DNA from: Lachnospiraceae bacterium
Lineage (GTDB): Bacteria > Bacillota_A > Clostridia > Lachnospirales > Lachnospiraceae
NCBI GenBank assembly: GCA_017522685.1
Contig: JAFWYN010000004.1
Span: 44,770-108,769 of the forward strand
Direction: 5' to 3'
DNA: 64,000 nt
Below the pieces are notes generated by a model that was given only the letters and a program-made list of their open reading frames with translations, ran no database searches and had not been told where the DNA came from. Below, piece after piece: positions 37,152 to 45,225 of the stretch. Made by a program: the position numbers and the translations under genes. Position 1 is the first letter of the stretch, and each line of letters starts with the position of its first letter.

Positions 37152-37994
37152 CTAAAAAAACATAGATGAGGAAAACATATGCACCACACAGGCATACAGT
37201 ACCAATACCAGTATTAATGCAAAGATTCCCAGTTGATAAAATGTAACACTTCTATTCAGTTGTTCTTTCTTTTTATGCTGCAAAGTAATTTCCATGTCCT
37301 TAATCTGCTCTGAAATATCACCCAAAAGCTCCACCGCCTGCCCGGATTCCATTGCTTGCAAAATAGTGATACACAAGCTGTCAATATAGCGGTTTTGAAA
37401 CTGCCCCTGTAGCTTCTCCAGAGCCCGGTCCAGGTCTCCTTTCATTACAATATCTACGGACAAACTTTGCAAAGCATCTCGCAATCTCTCATGAGTAACG
37501 CTACCGTAACACTCTGCCAGCGCATCCGTAATATATACACCTGCTCGTATCTGTATGGACAATGCGCTGTACACCATATCCAATTCAGCCAGCATTTTTT
37601 CGTTATCTCTTTTATTCAGATATTGAAGCAATATTCCCGGAAGCAGGCATCCTATCAGACCGCATACCATTGCACCCAATAACCCGAAGGAATATCCCAG
37701 CAAAAGCCCGATTCCGCCTGTGATAATACAAAGTGCGAAATAACTAACCGGATTTATCCAGCTTCCGTAGAAATAGCCGGCTCCGTGTACACGCAGATAC
37801 TCTTCCCATCGTTCATAATCAAAGAAGCTGTAAGATGATTTCTTCGCCTGCATGCAAATATTTTCATAAGCCCGTAAAACCACTTCTCCCGGCTTTTTTC
37901 CCTTATATATTCTTAACAATAATCCAAAGACAAAAAGAGAAATGAGCGCTTTGCTTATACTCAAATAAAGCTGAATTTTACTCAATTTATCCAT
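37152..37994 (-). CDS. tadC: Type II secretion F-domain protein TadC
   Basis: A 280-residue inner-membrane platform protein. The N-terminal helix is followed by two central helices, a T2SS-F cytoplasmic domain (about 140-235, LDMVYSALSIQIRAGV, and LCITILQAMESGQAVELLGDISEQI) and a C-terminal helix. AGGAGG precedes the ATG. It works with TadB and TadA to assemble the Flp pilus. Confidence 0.85.
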   Translation of the reverse strand: MDKLSKIQLYLSISKALISLFVFGLLLRIYKGKKPGEVVLRAYENICMQAKKSSYSFFDYERWEEYLRVHGAGYFYGSWINPVSYFALCIITGGIGLLLGYSFGLLGAMVCGLIGCLLPGILLQYLNKRDNEKMLAELDMVYSALSIQIRAGVYITDALAECYGSVTHERLRDALQSLSVDIVMKGDLDRALEKLQGQFQNRYIDSLCITILQAMESGQAVELLGDISEQIKDMEITLQHKKKEQLNRSVTFYQLGIFALILVLVLYACVVHMFSSSMFF

Positions 37995-38003
37995 AATATC
38001 CTC

Positions 38004-38969
38004 CTAGCTGTCTAACTTTCTGATTTTCCTGTAAAATGAGAAAAGGATTGCTGCGATACCGCCGAAACACCCTTGTCCGATCCAGGTTCCGAACAATATA
38101 TCCCGGATAGGCACCCCGATTAATACTTCCACCGTTTTCAAAATGACCACCGTCATGGCACCCAGGATCAGTATATTGACCCATGCCTCTCCGGCCAGGG
38201 TCTTTTGCTCCTGCCTCATACGCATATGCTCCCGTATGGACTTTCTGCTTTGACTTACCAAAATAGTAAAATCAGCTGAATAACGCATACTGATTTCCAT
38301 ATTTCGAACCAGCTCCTTAAACTTAGGATGCTGTACCTTTTCTCCCATGCTTAAAAGTGCCAGGCTGGCATCTCCGGAAGTCTGTGCTTCATAGTAACAC
38401 TCTTCCAATACCGTTTTTAGGGGCTCCTCCAGATAGGAACTGATTTGACTCAGTATCTGCGTCACCTCTCCGGACGTAATACTGTAATTTCCCAGAAAAT
38501 CCAAAAATTTCAACAACTCTCTATCCACTGCATTATAGTTTTGGGATATCAATAGATTTAATAAAAGAGAAACAGAACCTTCAAACAAGGCAACGAAAAT
38601 CAGACCAATCCACCATGTGCCGATTCCAATGGCGACTGCCGTATACAACAAGACACATACAACCAGATGAAAAACAATCCACAGCTCCGGAGTCAGGCGG
38701 GGAAACCTTCCTGTTATACCGCTGTAAAGCAGTTGCTTTTCCAAACGATACAACAGTCCCTTACGATTTCCAAGCAGCATCATCCCCTTTCGGTTATCTG
38801 CAGTACGTCGTTCTGCTGCCTGCTCCAAATTTGCATAGGCCTTATGTATCACATTGTGAATAATGCTTTCCTTTTGAACCCATCGAAAAAGCAGAAAAAA
38901 GGAAAGAAACAGCTCCAAACACAAAATAATTCTTCCTACCATCTCCCACCTACCCGAAAACTCTTTCAT
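38004..38969 (-). CDS. tadB: Type II secretion F-domain protein TadB
   Basis: A 321-residue platform protein, paralogue of TadC. It has N-terminal and central membrane helices, a T2SS-F domain (about 150-260; FLDFLGNYSITSGEVTQIL, then MRYSADFTILVSQSRKSIREH) and C-terminal helices. The ATG at 38969 overlaps tadA by 20 bp; an in-frame ATG at 38942, just after tadA, is an alternative with a closer GTAGG. Confidence 0.85.
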   Translation of the reverse strand: MKEFSGRWEMVGRIILCLELFLSFFLLFRWVQKESIIHNVIHKAYANLEQAAERRTADNRKGMMLLGNRKGLLYRLEKQLLYSGITGRFPRLTPELWIVFHLVVCVLLYTAVAIGIGTWWIGLIFVALFEGSVSLLLNLLISQNYNAVDRELLKFLDFLGNYSITSGEVTQILSQISSYLEEPLKTVLEECYYEAQTSGDASLALLSMGEKVQHPKFKELVRNMEISMRYSADFTILVSQSRKSIREHMRMRQEQKTLAGEAWVNILILGAMTVVILKTVEVLIGVPIRDILFGTWIGQGCFGGIAAILFSFYRKIRKLDS

Positions 38970-40068
38970 ACACCAGTTCTTTGCGCTTAGCGTCCCAACC
39001 TCTGTTGATGAATACCTGCTTCACCTTATAATGCTCCATAAAAACGGTGGTGGTAAAACATTCCATCATTTTCATTAATTCATCTCTGGAATACCGGCTA
39101 CTGTACATTGCATAATCCACCAGCTTGTCCGTAGCCTTATTGGCGGCAGGTGCATGGATGGTAGCAGCACAGAGTTGTCCGGTGTATGCTGCATTCAAAA
39201 GATACAGGGCTTCATCACCCTTCACCTCACCGATGATAAAAAAATCCACATCCATGGTTAAGCCGGCGATACTGATATTTTTTAAATCGTAATTTACCTG
39301 ACTTTCACCGCTTCCCGGCAAGGAATGCATAAACATCATATCCGGGTGCCTCTTCGTGGTAAGCTCATCCGCCTGCTGGGCTACCAGGATAGCCATATCA
39401 TCCGGCAAGGTCTCCTTTAGAGCATTAAGGAGTGTTGTTTTTCCGGAAGAATTGCCTCCACAGATTAGCGTGGAACCGGTACGAAATCTCTGGATTAGAA
39501 TTTCTGCCAGCTCTCTGTCCAGCATTTTCCTACGAATCAACTCATGAATATCCGGGAAATTTCTGGGTACCTTTCGAATACACAAATAGGGCTCTCCATA
39601 GGTATTTACCAAAGGCATGGAGATGGTAAACCGTAAGATAAAATCCGGATGAGAATCCGAGTCCGTAAATCTCTGTATGGCATTCAGATTTGAAATATTC
39701 ACCTGATTCTTGGTAGCCACATAATCCACAAACTGCCGGTACTCCTTTTCCGACTCAAAAGTAACCGGGGCCGCCATACGCCTTCCCTTTCTTTTGATGC
39801 GGATATTGTCATAGCTGATAATCCGGATATCTGAAATCTCCTCATCATCAATCAATGGTGAAATCCTGGAATAACCGAAAATATACTGTTCAAACAGCTT
39901 CACCAGCTCCTTTGCCTGTTCCCCGGTAAGCTCATAAGACATCTTAGCATAGTCCCCCGCCTCCTTTAAAAAGGCCTCCCTGCTTAATACCCCCTTCTTC
40001 ATCTGAATGAGGGAGGGCTGTTTTTTGGTAGAATAATCCTCCACCATTTTCTTCAAATACTCTGTCAT
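38950..40068 (-). CDS. tadA: Tad/VirB11-like secretion ATPase TadA
   Basis: A 372-residue hexameric ATPase energising pilus assembly. An N-terminal domain (about 60-170) is followed by Walker A GGNSSGKT (204-211), the acidic box near 240, and Walker B-like VDFFIIGEVKGDEAL with the downstream Gln/His-box TIHAPAANKATDKL. Typical Tad ATPases are about 400-470 residues; the N-terminal extension is short here. The ATG has no Shine-Dalgarno of its own. It overlaps the stop of an 11-codon ORF (40065-40100) that does, so initiation is probably coupled. It is the first gene of the Tad operon; tadZ/cpaE and secretin genes are absent. Confidence 0.9.
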   Translation of the reverse strand: MTEYLKKMVEDYSTKKQPSLIQMKKGVLSREAFLKEAGDYAKMSYELTGEQAKELVKLFEQYIFGYSRISPLIDDEEISDIRIISYDNIRIKRKGRRMAAPVTFESEKEYRQFVDYVATKNQVNISNLNAIQRFTDSDSHPDFILRFTISMPLVNTYGEPYLCIRKVPRNFPDIHELIRRKMLDRELAEILIQRFRTGSTLICGGNSSGKTTLLNALKETLPDDMAILVAQQADELTTKRHPDMMFMHSLPGSGESQVNYDLKNISIAGLTMDVDFFIIGEVKGDEALYLLNAAYTGQLCAATIHAPAANKATDKLVDYAMYSSRYSRDELMKMMECFTTTVFMEHYKVKQVFINRGWDAKRKELVYERVFG

Positions 40069-40100
40069 TTTACAAAATCTTGAAACACTTCAAGAATCAT
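40065..40100 (-). CDS. Eleven-codon leader ORF coupled to tadA
   Basis: The peptide reads MILEVFQDFVK and ends in TGA that shares bases with the tadA ATG (ATGA). An AAGGGTGG sequence lies about 5 nt before its ATG. A perfect hairpin TCTTGAA / TTCAAGA (40078-40095) lies inside the ORF and just ahead of tadA, where a ribosome binding site would be expected. Translating ribosomes would open this hairpin, so the ORF is a good candidate for translational coupling or control. It is inferred, not shown. Confidence 0.5.
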   Translation of the reverse strand: MILEVFQDFVK

Positions 40101-40150
40101 TTGCACCACCCTTCTGTTTTGTTTTACATTGTTTCTTAGGGAAATACTTT

Positions 40151-40215
40151 GCTTCGTCAGAAGCGGATTTAGGAATCCTAAAAATTGAAAAAATTTGATT
40201 CGCCTGAATGGCGAA
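40151..40215 (-). promoter_or_regulatory. Structured 5' leader of the Tad operon
   Basis: Between the promoter and tadA lies an untranslated leader of about 130 nt with three perfect stem-loops: TTCGCC/GGCGAA (40199-40215), GGATT/AATCC (40165-40178) and GCTTC/GAAGC (40151-40164); the last two abut. I do not recognise a known riboswitch class, and hallmarks of c-di-GMP-I and -II aptamers are not evident. Confidence 0.5.
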
Positions 40216-40236
40216 AGATAAAATCGATTTACGCAT

Positions 40237-40265
40237 ACTATACAACCATAACCACGGCTTGTCAA
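40237..40265 (-). promoter_or_regulatory. Sigma-A-type promoter of the Tad operon
   Basis: TTGACA (40260-40265), 17 bp spacer, TATAGT (40237-40242) on the minus strand. The predicted start near 40230 gives a leader of about 160 nt before tadA. It lies just after the ABC-F terminator, so the Tad locus is an independent unit. Confidence 0.88.
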
Positions 40266-40269
40266 GACC

Positions 40270-40302
40270 AAAAAAAAGAACTTCAAGTTTTCTTGAAGTC
40301 CT
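40270..40302 (-). terminator. Intrinsic terminator after the ABC-F gene
   Basis: ACTTCAAG, 4-nt loop, CTTGAAGT, then T8 on the minus strand, 36 nt after the stop at 40338 and directly ahead of the Tad promoter. Confidence 0.9.
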
Positions 40303-40337
40303 CTTTTTCTTTTTATTCATTCTGCATTTGCAGAAGA

Positions 40338-42233
40338 TTATATTTCTTCACCGGCTTCGATTCTGGCTGCCAAATCCTCCAAATACATCCACCGTTCCAT
40401 CTTTTCTTCCAGTGCAGCTTCCGTCGCTTCCTTTTCTTTGGTCAGCTCATTCAGCTTCACAAAATCACGGGCAAACTTAGGGATTTCTGCCTCCAGTTTC
40501 TCTATCTTTTCTTCCAAAGTTGCGATTTCACCTTCGATACTTTCATAATCCTTCTGCTCCTGATAGGTGAATTTCAGTTTCTTCTTACGCCCTGCATTCC
40601 AGTTGTTACGGTCTATTTTTGCATCTGCCAAAGATGCTTCTCCAGTGTTATTTACGCTGTTCTTACCGCCACCTACTACTGATTCGGAAGCATATCCGCC
40701 AGCCGCTTCACTTTCTCGCTTATGATTTACATAATCCGTATACCCACCCTCAGACTGCGGTAAGGTACCATCCTCTTCAAAGGAAAAAATCCTTCTTACG
40801 GTTCTGTCCAAGAAATACCTGTCATGGGATACCACGATTACAATCCCCGGGAAGGTATCCAGATAGTTCTCCAATATACGTAAGGTAGCGATGTCCATAT
40901 CATTGGTAGGCTCGTCCAAAATCAGTACATTGGGTGCCTCCATCAACACCTTACACAAATAAAGTCTGCGCCTTTCTCCGCCGGACAGCTTGCCAATCAG
41001 ACCATATTGATCCTCCCCCGAAAACAAAAACTTCTCTAATAAGCGGGTCGCGGTAATACGCCCTTCCGGAGTTTCAATATACTCTGCTGTATCCCTGATA
41101 TAATCTATAACTCTCTGGGTAGGCTTCATGGTTTCTTCCCCGATTTCCTGGGCATAATAACCCAGCTTTACGGTCTGCCCGATCGTTACGGTACCGCTGT
41201 CAGGGGCTTCCAGCCCCATGATAATCTTCATCAGGGTGGACTTACCACAGCCGTTTTTGCCGATAAATCCTACTCTGTCATTCTTTAAGAATAAATAAGT
41301 AAAGTCCTGTATCAGCTTTTTCTCGCCGTAGGCCTTGCTGATATGCACCAGCTCTACCGTAGTACGCCCCAATCTGGATGCCACGGAGGAAATCTCCACC
41401 GCTCCGTCCTTTTCAGGCGCCTTGGTATTTTTCAGCTCCTCATACCGCTCCAGTCTGGCCTTTTGCTTGGTACTACGGGCCCTTGCGCCACGCTTTACCC
41501 ACTCCAGCTCCACACGTAAAATAGCATCCCTTTTTCGCTGGGAAGCCTCCTCCATTTCCTCTCTCTGGGCCTTCAGCTCAAGAAAGCCGGAATAATTGGT
41601 ACTGTAGCTATAAATATGTCCTTTATCAATCTCCACAATACGGTTGGACACACTGTCCAAAAAATATCTGTCATGAGTAATCATCACAATGGCACTGCGA
41701 TGCTTCTTTAAGGTTTCCTCCAGCCAATCCGACATTTCATTGTCCAAATGGTTGGTAGGCTCATCCAATACCAGCAAATCTGCAGGGCTTAGAAGTACTG
41801 CCACCAGTGCCAATCGCTTTTTCTGTCCGCCGGACAGCTCCCCGCATTTCTGTTCAAAATCATAAACTCCCAGCTTGGTCAGCATACTCTTTGCCTCTGC
41901 TGCCAAGGTGGCTTCCTCTTCTTCTGACAACTGCTGTTTTTTCTGCAATTTGGCCTCCTGGGCCTTTTCTACAACTGCCGAAATCGCAGTCTTCTCTGCA
42001 TCAAATATTGGATTCTGGGGCAAATAAGCTACCACCACATGATTAGCCATGACGATCTTACCTTCGTCCGACTCCTCCAATCCGGCTATCATCTTAAGCA
42101 GGGTACTCTTCCCTGTACCATTGATGCCGATGATACCCGCTTTTTCTCCCTCCTGCAAAGAGAAACCTGCCTTATCAAAAAGCTTACGCTCTCCATATGA
42201 TTTTGTAATATTCTCAAGGGTCAATATATTCAT
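40338..42233 (-). CDS. ABC-F family ATPase (Uup-like) with C-terminal coiled coil
   Basis: A 631-residue tandem ABC protein without membrane segments. Walker A motifs are GINGTGKST (about 36-44) and GKNGCGKST (about 332-340), with signatures LSGGQKKR and LSGGERRR. The inter-domain linker is charged and helical (about 225-285; VKRGARARSTKQKARLERY), and the C-terminal coiled coil (about 555-631) is rich in Glu/Lys. ABC-F proteins bind the ribosomal E site and relieve stalls; Uup-like ones with the coiled coil also bind DNA. No resistance-type linker length is evident. The blaI gene lies 13 bp upstream, so the ATPase may be in its regulon. Confidence 0.92.
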   Translation of the reverse strand: MNILTLENITKSYGERKLFDKAGFSLQEGEKAGIIGINGTGKSTLLKMIAGLEESDEGKIVMANHVVVAYLPQNPIFDAEKTAISAVVEKAQEAKLQKKQQLSEEEEATLAAEAKSMLTKLGVYDFEQKCGELSGGQKKRLALVAVLLSPADLLVLDEPTNHLDNEMSDWLEETLKKHRSAIVMITHDRYFLDSVSNRIVEIDKGHIYSYSTNYSGFLELKAQREEMEEASQRKRDAILRVELEWVKRGARARSTKQKARLERYEELKNTKAPEKDGAVEISSVASRLGRTTVELVHISKAYGEKKLIQDFTYLFLKNDRVGFIGKNGCGKSTLMKIIMGLEAPDSGTVTIGQTVKLGYYAQEIGEETMKPTQRVIDYIRDTAEYIETPEGRITATRLLEKFLFSGEDQYGLIGKLSGGERRRLYLCKVLMEAPNVLILDEPTNDMDIATLRILENYLDTFPGIVIVVSHDRYFLDRTVRRIFSFEEDGTLPQSEGGYTDYVNHKRESEAAGGYASESVVGGGKNSVNNTGEASLADAKIDRNNWNAGRKKKLKFTYQEQKDYESIEGEIATLEEKIEKLEAEIPKFARDFVKLNELTKEKEATEAALEEKMERWMYLEDLAARIEAGEEI

Positions 42234-42246
42234 ATTCTGTCACATC

Positions 42247-42627
42247 CTACCTTTGCTGCTCCAAGCGTTTTTCTCTCACAAATTCTTCCAACTCCAAAAG
42301 CTCTCTGTCCGACAGTTCTCTGCTGTCAAACAAGGCCGTCAGGAAACTTTTAATAGAGTTTTGATACAGGCGCTTCAGAATATTCCAGCTTTCTTTCTGG
42401 ACATAGATTTCCTTATCCACCATGGCAATGTACACATTATTCTTGCCTTCCTTCTCCACGGCCACAAAGCCTTTCTCCTCTAATCGGGACAGAAAGGACA
42501 GTATGGTGGTGGGTGAAAGCTTCTTATCGCCATCCATATTTCTTTCTATTTCCATGCGGGTCACCGGCTTGTCCAGCTCCCAGATAATCATCATAATCTC
42601 CAGTTCGGAGTCAGGTAATCTTTTCAT
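42247..42627 (-). CDS. BlaI/MecI-type repressor (copy 1)
   Basis: A 126-residue winged-helix repressor beginning MKRLPDSELEIMMIIWEL, with the DNA-recognition helix in SPTTILSFLSRLEEKG and the dimerisation C terminus. It is close in sequence to the second BlaI at 49605 (the first 18 residues are the same apart from the last few). Unlike copy 2 it has no BlaR1 protease gene beside it; it precedes the ABC-F gene by 13 bp. A 13-bp palindrome overlaps its own promoter, suggesting autoregulation. It may respond to the BlaR1-like protein at 47245 in trans. Confidence 0.9.
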   Translation of the reverse strand: MKRLPDSELEIMMIIWELDKPVTRMEIERNMDGDKKLSPTTILSFLSRLEEKGFVAVEKEGKNNVYIAMVDKEIYVQKESWNILKRLYQNSIKSFLTALFDSRELSDRELLELEEFVREKRLEQQR

Positions 42628-42664
42628 ATGCTCTCACCTTTCCTTCTACATTTGCCTAATAGAT

Positions 42665-42700
42665 ATAATAGGCCATTTTCTTGTACATTGTCAATGTCAA
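42665..42700 (-). promoter_or_regulatory. Promoter and candidate operator of blaI copy 1
   Basis: TTGACA (42689-42694, overlapping a second at 42695-42700) and TATTAT (42665-42670) with an 18-bp spacer. ACATTG-A-CAATGT, a perfect 13-bp palindrome (42685-42697), covers the -35. The rest of the gene-free stretch 42628-42932 holds only the terminator at 42839-42877 and AT-rich sequence; I see no gene there. Confidence 0.65.
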
Positions 42701-42838
42701 ATCATACCTTTTTTTCATAAATAGCGCCTCTTCGGTCTATATAAGTATTTTTACTCTTTTGGTATCCTTTTAAGTTGGTTTAGCATGTCTTTTAGGCTAA
42801 TTTTTCATCCCTACGTATATATACCACTCTTTACGCAG

Positions 42839-42877
42839 AAAAAGTATCCCTTTTCCTACAAAAAGAGATACTTTTTT
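42839..42877 (-). terminator. Terminator after the S66 carboxypeptidase gene
   Basis: AAGTATCTCTTTTT pairs with AAAAGGGATACTT (one G-U pair) across a short loop, with A and T runs outside, 55 nt after the stop at 42933. The same hairpin recurs at 50211-50251. Confidence 0.85.
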
Positions 42878-43003
42878 ATCAAATCACTTAATACAGATAC
42901 TTTCCTACCAATCATGTGCTCCGGCATGGGCTCTACTCCCTCACTCCGCTCTCTAATATCTTAAAGGTCGCCTTCTCACAATCAATCTCGCACATTACAC
43001 CCA
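42839..43003 (-). repeat. Duplicated segment, copy 1 (3' end of S66 carboxypeptidase gene and its tail)
   Basis: This segment is repeated at 50211-50378. By eye, the noncoding tail from 42841 to the stop differs at about 5 of 95 positions while the coding 68 bp differ at about 12. The upstream blaI genes on the left of each copy are also paralogous but more diverged. Confidence 0.85.
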
Positions 43004-43952
43004 CCGGCAATATGGTCATGGGAGTATGGTGCACAAAGTCCACATTCTCAAATAGAATCATATCTTCGCGGTGTACTTCCTCATTAATCACCTTACGCAG
43101 AATATTTCCGGCCTCCTCATCCAGCTTCCCGGTAATCACACCTGCCGCTTTGTCAAATAAACCTGCAGCCGCAAAGGCTCTCAGACTGTGCAATCCTGCC
43201 AACTGGCTGCCATAAGCAGGTCCATGCTCGATAGCTATAATAGCTCCTTCAAAGAAATCCGGTTCCGGGAAATACTTCGTCCCCATAATCTGCTGCAATG
43301 GGCCACCACACATAGGAAACAGTCTTCCCTGTTTCACCCCTTGCCCCTGTATCACATTGTACCCGGTATTTCTCGTCCATTTAATCTTCTTGGGCTTAAT
43401 ATCCCTCCACTCAATAGTAGTATAAACCTCACTGCACTTTACTTCGCCAATCACATCCGTTTCAAACAATGTCCGACGGATTGCTGCTTCCGTATAATCG
43501 TCTAAAGCCCCTGGCTGCGCGATAGGTGTCAATACATTGGGGCCGTAGTAAGCCCGCACTCCTGCATAGGCAAATACGGCCATCCAGGTAGCAATGTCAG
43601 AATATCCCATAAATACCTTGGGATTGTCATGAATTATCTGCGTATCGATATAAGGCAATACTCTATAGGAGTCATCTCCGCCCATGTTACAGATAATGGC
43701 ACTGATTTCCTGATTCTGTAGTGCCCACATCAAATCTTCGGCCCTTTTCTCCGGGTGTTCATACAAATACTTGCTCCCTTTCAAAGCATGGGGTGTTTCC
43801 ACCACCTTCACACCGAAAATCTCCTGAAAACGATTCTTACCGGTCTCATACCGATTCAGCATATCCGCATCACCGGCACGTCCCCCTGACAGGGAGATAA
43901 AAGCTACGTTATCCCCTTTCCGAATCTTCCTTGGCACAATTAGTTCCTTCAT
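42933..43952 (-). CDS. S66 LD-carboxypeptidase / MccF-like peptidase
   Basis: A 339-residue serine peptidase of family S66. The catalytic triad is visible: Ser118 in FMGYSDIAT, Glu242 in AIEHGPA and His309 in VHHTPMTILPVG. Members cut LD-peptide bonds of recycled murein tetrapeptides (LdcA) or detoxify microcin C-type compounds (MccF). The length and the GGDDSYRVLPYID block (91-103) fit the MccF-like subgroup. I choose ATG 43952 (GGTGAG ahead) over 43967. It follows the amidase gene by 4 bp. It is the last gene of the tetR-amidase-S66 operon. Its last codons and tail are duplicated at 50308-50379. Confidence 0.88.
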   Translation of the reverse strand: MKELIVPRKIRKGDNVAFISLSGGRAGDADMLNRYETGKNRFQEIFGVKVVETPHALKGSKYLYEHPEKRAEDLMWALQNQEISAIICNMGGDDSYRVLPYIDTQIIHDNPKVFMGYSDIATWMAVFAYAGVRAYYGPNVLTPIAQPGALDDYTEAAIRRTLFETDVIGEVKCSEVYTTIEWRDIKPKKIKWTRNTGYNVIQGQGVKQGRLFPMCGGPLQQIMGTKYFPEPDFFEGAIIAIEHGPAYGSQLAGLHSLRAFAAAGLFDKAAGVITGKLDEEAGNILRKVINEEVHREDMILFENVDFVHHTPMTILPVGVMCEIDCEKATFKILESGVRE

Positions 43953-43956
43953 AATC

Positions 43957-45225
43957 TCACCTTTCATCCCTAATCAATTTTTCTATGGCAAGTGCCGCCC
44001 GATACAAGCGATATTCATCCACACCATACAGCATCACTCCTCGCCGTACGCCAAACGCATTCTTCTGACTTCCTACAATGGTAACCGAAGGCAAACCGCA
44101 AAAATGCATAATATTTGTGGGCCCACACACTATGACTGCATCATAATCAGCCAGTTCTTCCCGTACTTCCATCATCATTTTACTGCGTTCTTCCATAGCT
44201 CTCAGATATTTCTCACTCTGTAGTCCTCCGGGTGTTTCTTCCAATGCCGCTTTCAAAAGTGTATTGCCGTATTTCATCATAGTATCGGGATTGGCTTCGT
44301 AATATTCCACAATCTCCTTAAGCGTTTTCCTTGATGCTGCGGAGGTACCAAGATACTCTTCCAGATGTGCCTTAAATTCATACTTCATAATCGCATCTTG
44401 AAGTGGTGTGGGCATCTGCTCTATTTTCCGTAAACTTGCACCACGCCTTTTGAGCAATCTTGTTACATGTCTTCGGAACTTATTTTGTCCCAAGGACATC
44501 ATTTTGTGGTTTGCAGTATTGATGGCTATCTTCAGTGCATTATATTCCGCCACCTGCAGCTTTGGTAAAGGTTCTTCTCTCATTGCAGAATACAACCGCA
44601 ATGTGGTTGTAAAATCCCTGGCCATGGCTCCGGCACTATCGAGGGTCTTTGCAAGCGGTATAATTCCCTCCGATGACAATGCCCCGACCGGAGGCTTCAA
44701 ACCGCAGATACCGTTATCCAGTGCGCACAAAATAATCGAAAACGAAGTATCCGTTCCTACTGCACCGTCCACTATCCCGGCTGCAACAGCAACCGCCGAC
44801 CCACTGGATGAACCGGAAGGACTCAACCTCGGATCCACCGCATGAATCACCTGTCCGCCACGGGAACTGTAACCTCCCGGCATGCCGTTTGTGGTATAAT
44901 TTGCAAACTCTGTCATGTTGGTTTTCCCGAGAATGACAGCTCCGTTTTTACGCAAATTCCGAATAACCGGTGCATCCTCCTTAGCAATATTATCCTCCAG
45001 CGCCAAGCTTCCTGCCGTTGTATGTAGACCTTTCACATCAATATTATCTTTTACCAAGATAGGAGTTCCCCAAAAATCCGATTTTATCGCCTTGCTGCAG
45101 GCATCAAGTTCCTTTGCCTGTTCTACTGACGTCATATCCAATTCTGCGATACAGTTCAGACCGTTTTTCCCACCTTTTGTTTTGGCTTCCGTAAGAGCCT
45201 GCTGTACCTGTTCATATACACTCAT
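43957..45225 (-). CDS. Amidase-signature family protein with altered active-site glycines
   Basis: A 422-residue protein of the amidase signature family. Visible: LVKDNIDVKG with the catalytic Lys59, the Gly/Ser-rich LSPSGSSSGSA (about 135-144) with the cis-Ser, and GTDTSFSIILCALDNGICGLKPPVGAL. In active members the last block usually reads GTDTGGSIR; here the two glycines are Ser-Phe and Arg is lost, although the Ser (163) remains. It may have a changed substrate or be weakly active. Family enzymes hydrolyse amide bonds in varied substrates. It overlaps tetR by 4 bp upstream and is followed by the S66 peptidase, suggesting a joint peptide/amide detoxification or recycling job. Confidence 0.85.
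   Translation of the reverse strand: MSVYEQVQQALTEAKTKGGKNGLNCIAELDMTSVEQAKELDACSKAIKSDFWGTPILVKDNIDVKGLHTTAGSLALEDNIAKEDAPVIRNLRKNGAVILGKTNMTEFANYTTNGMPGGYSSRGGQVIHAVDPRLSPSGSSSGSAVAVAAGIVDGAVGTDTSFSIILCALDNGICGLKPPVGALSSEGIIPLAKTLDSAGAMARDFTTTLRLYSAMREEPLPKLQVAEYNALKIAINTANHKMMSLGQNKFRRHVTRLLKRRGASLRKIEQMPTPLQDAIMKYEFKAHLEEYLGTSAASRKTLKEIVEYYEANPDTMMKYGNTLLKAALEETPGGLQSEKYLRAMEERSKMMMEVREELADYDAVIVCGPTNIMHFCGLPSVTIVGSQKNAFGVRRGVMLYGVDEYRLYRAALAIEKLIRDER

Noticed and set aside
40101..40230. c-di-GMP riboswitch in the Tad leader
   Set aside because: Three hairpins are present but the conserved core elements of classes I and II are not seen.
40090..40233. Longer minus-strand ORF in the Tad leader starting ATGCGTAAATCG
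   Set aside because: Its ATG lies at the -10 box, ahead of the predicted transcription start, so it would not be on the mRNA; only the 11-codon ORF has a ribosome binding site.
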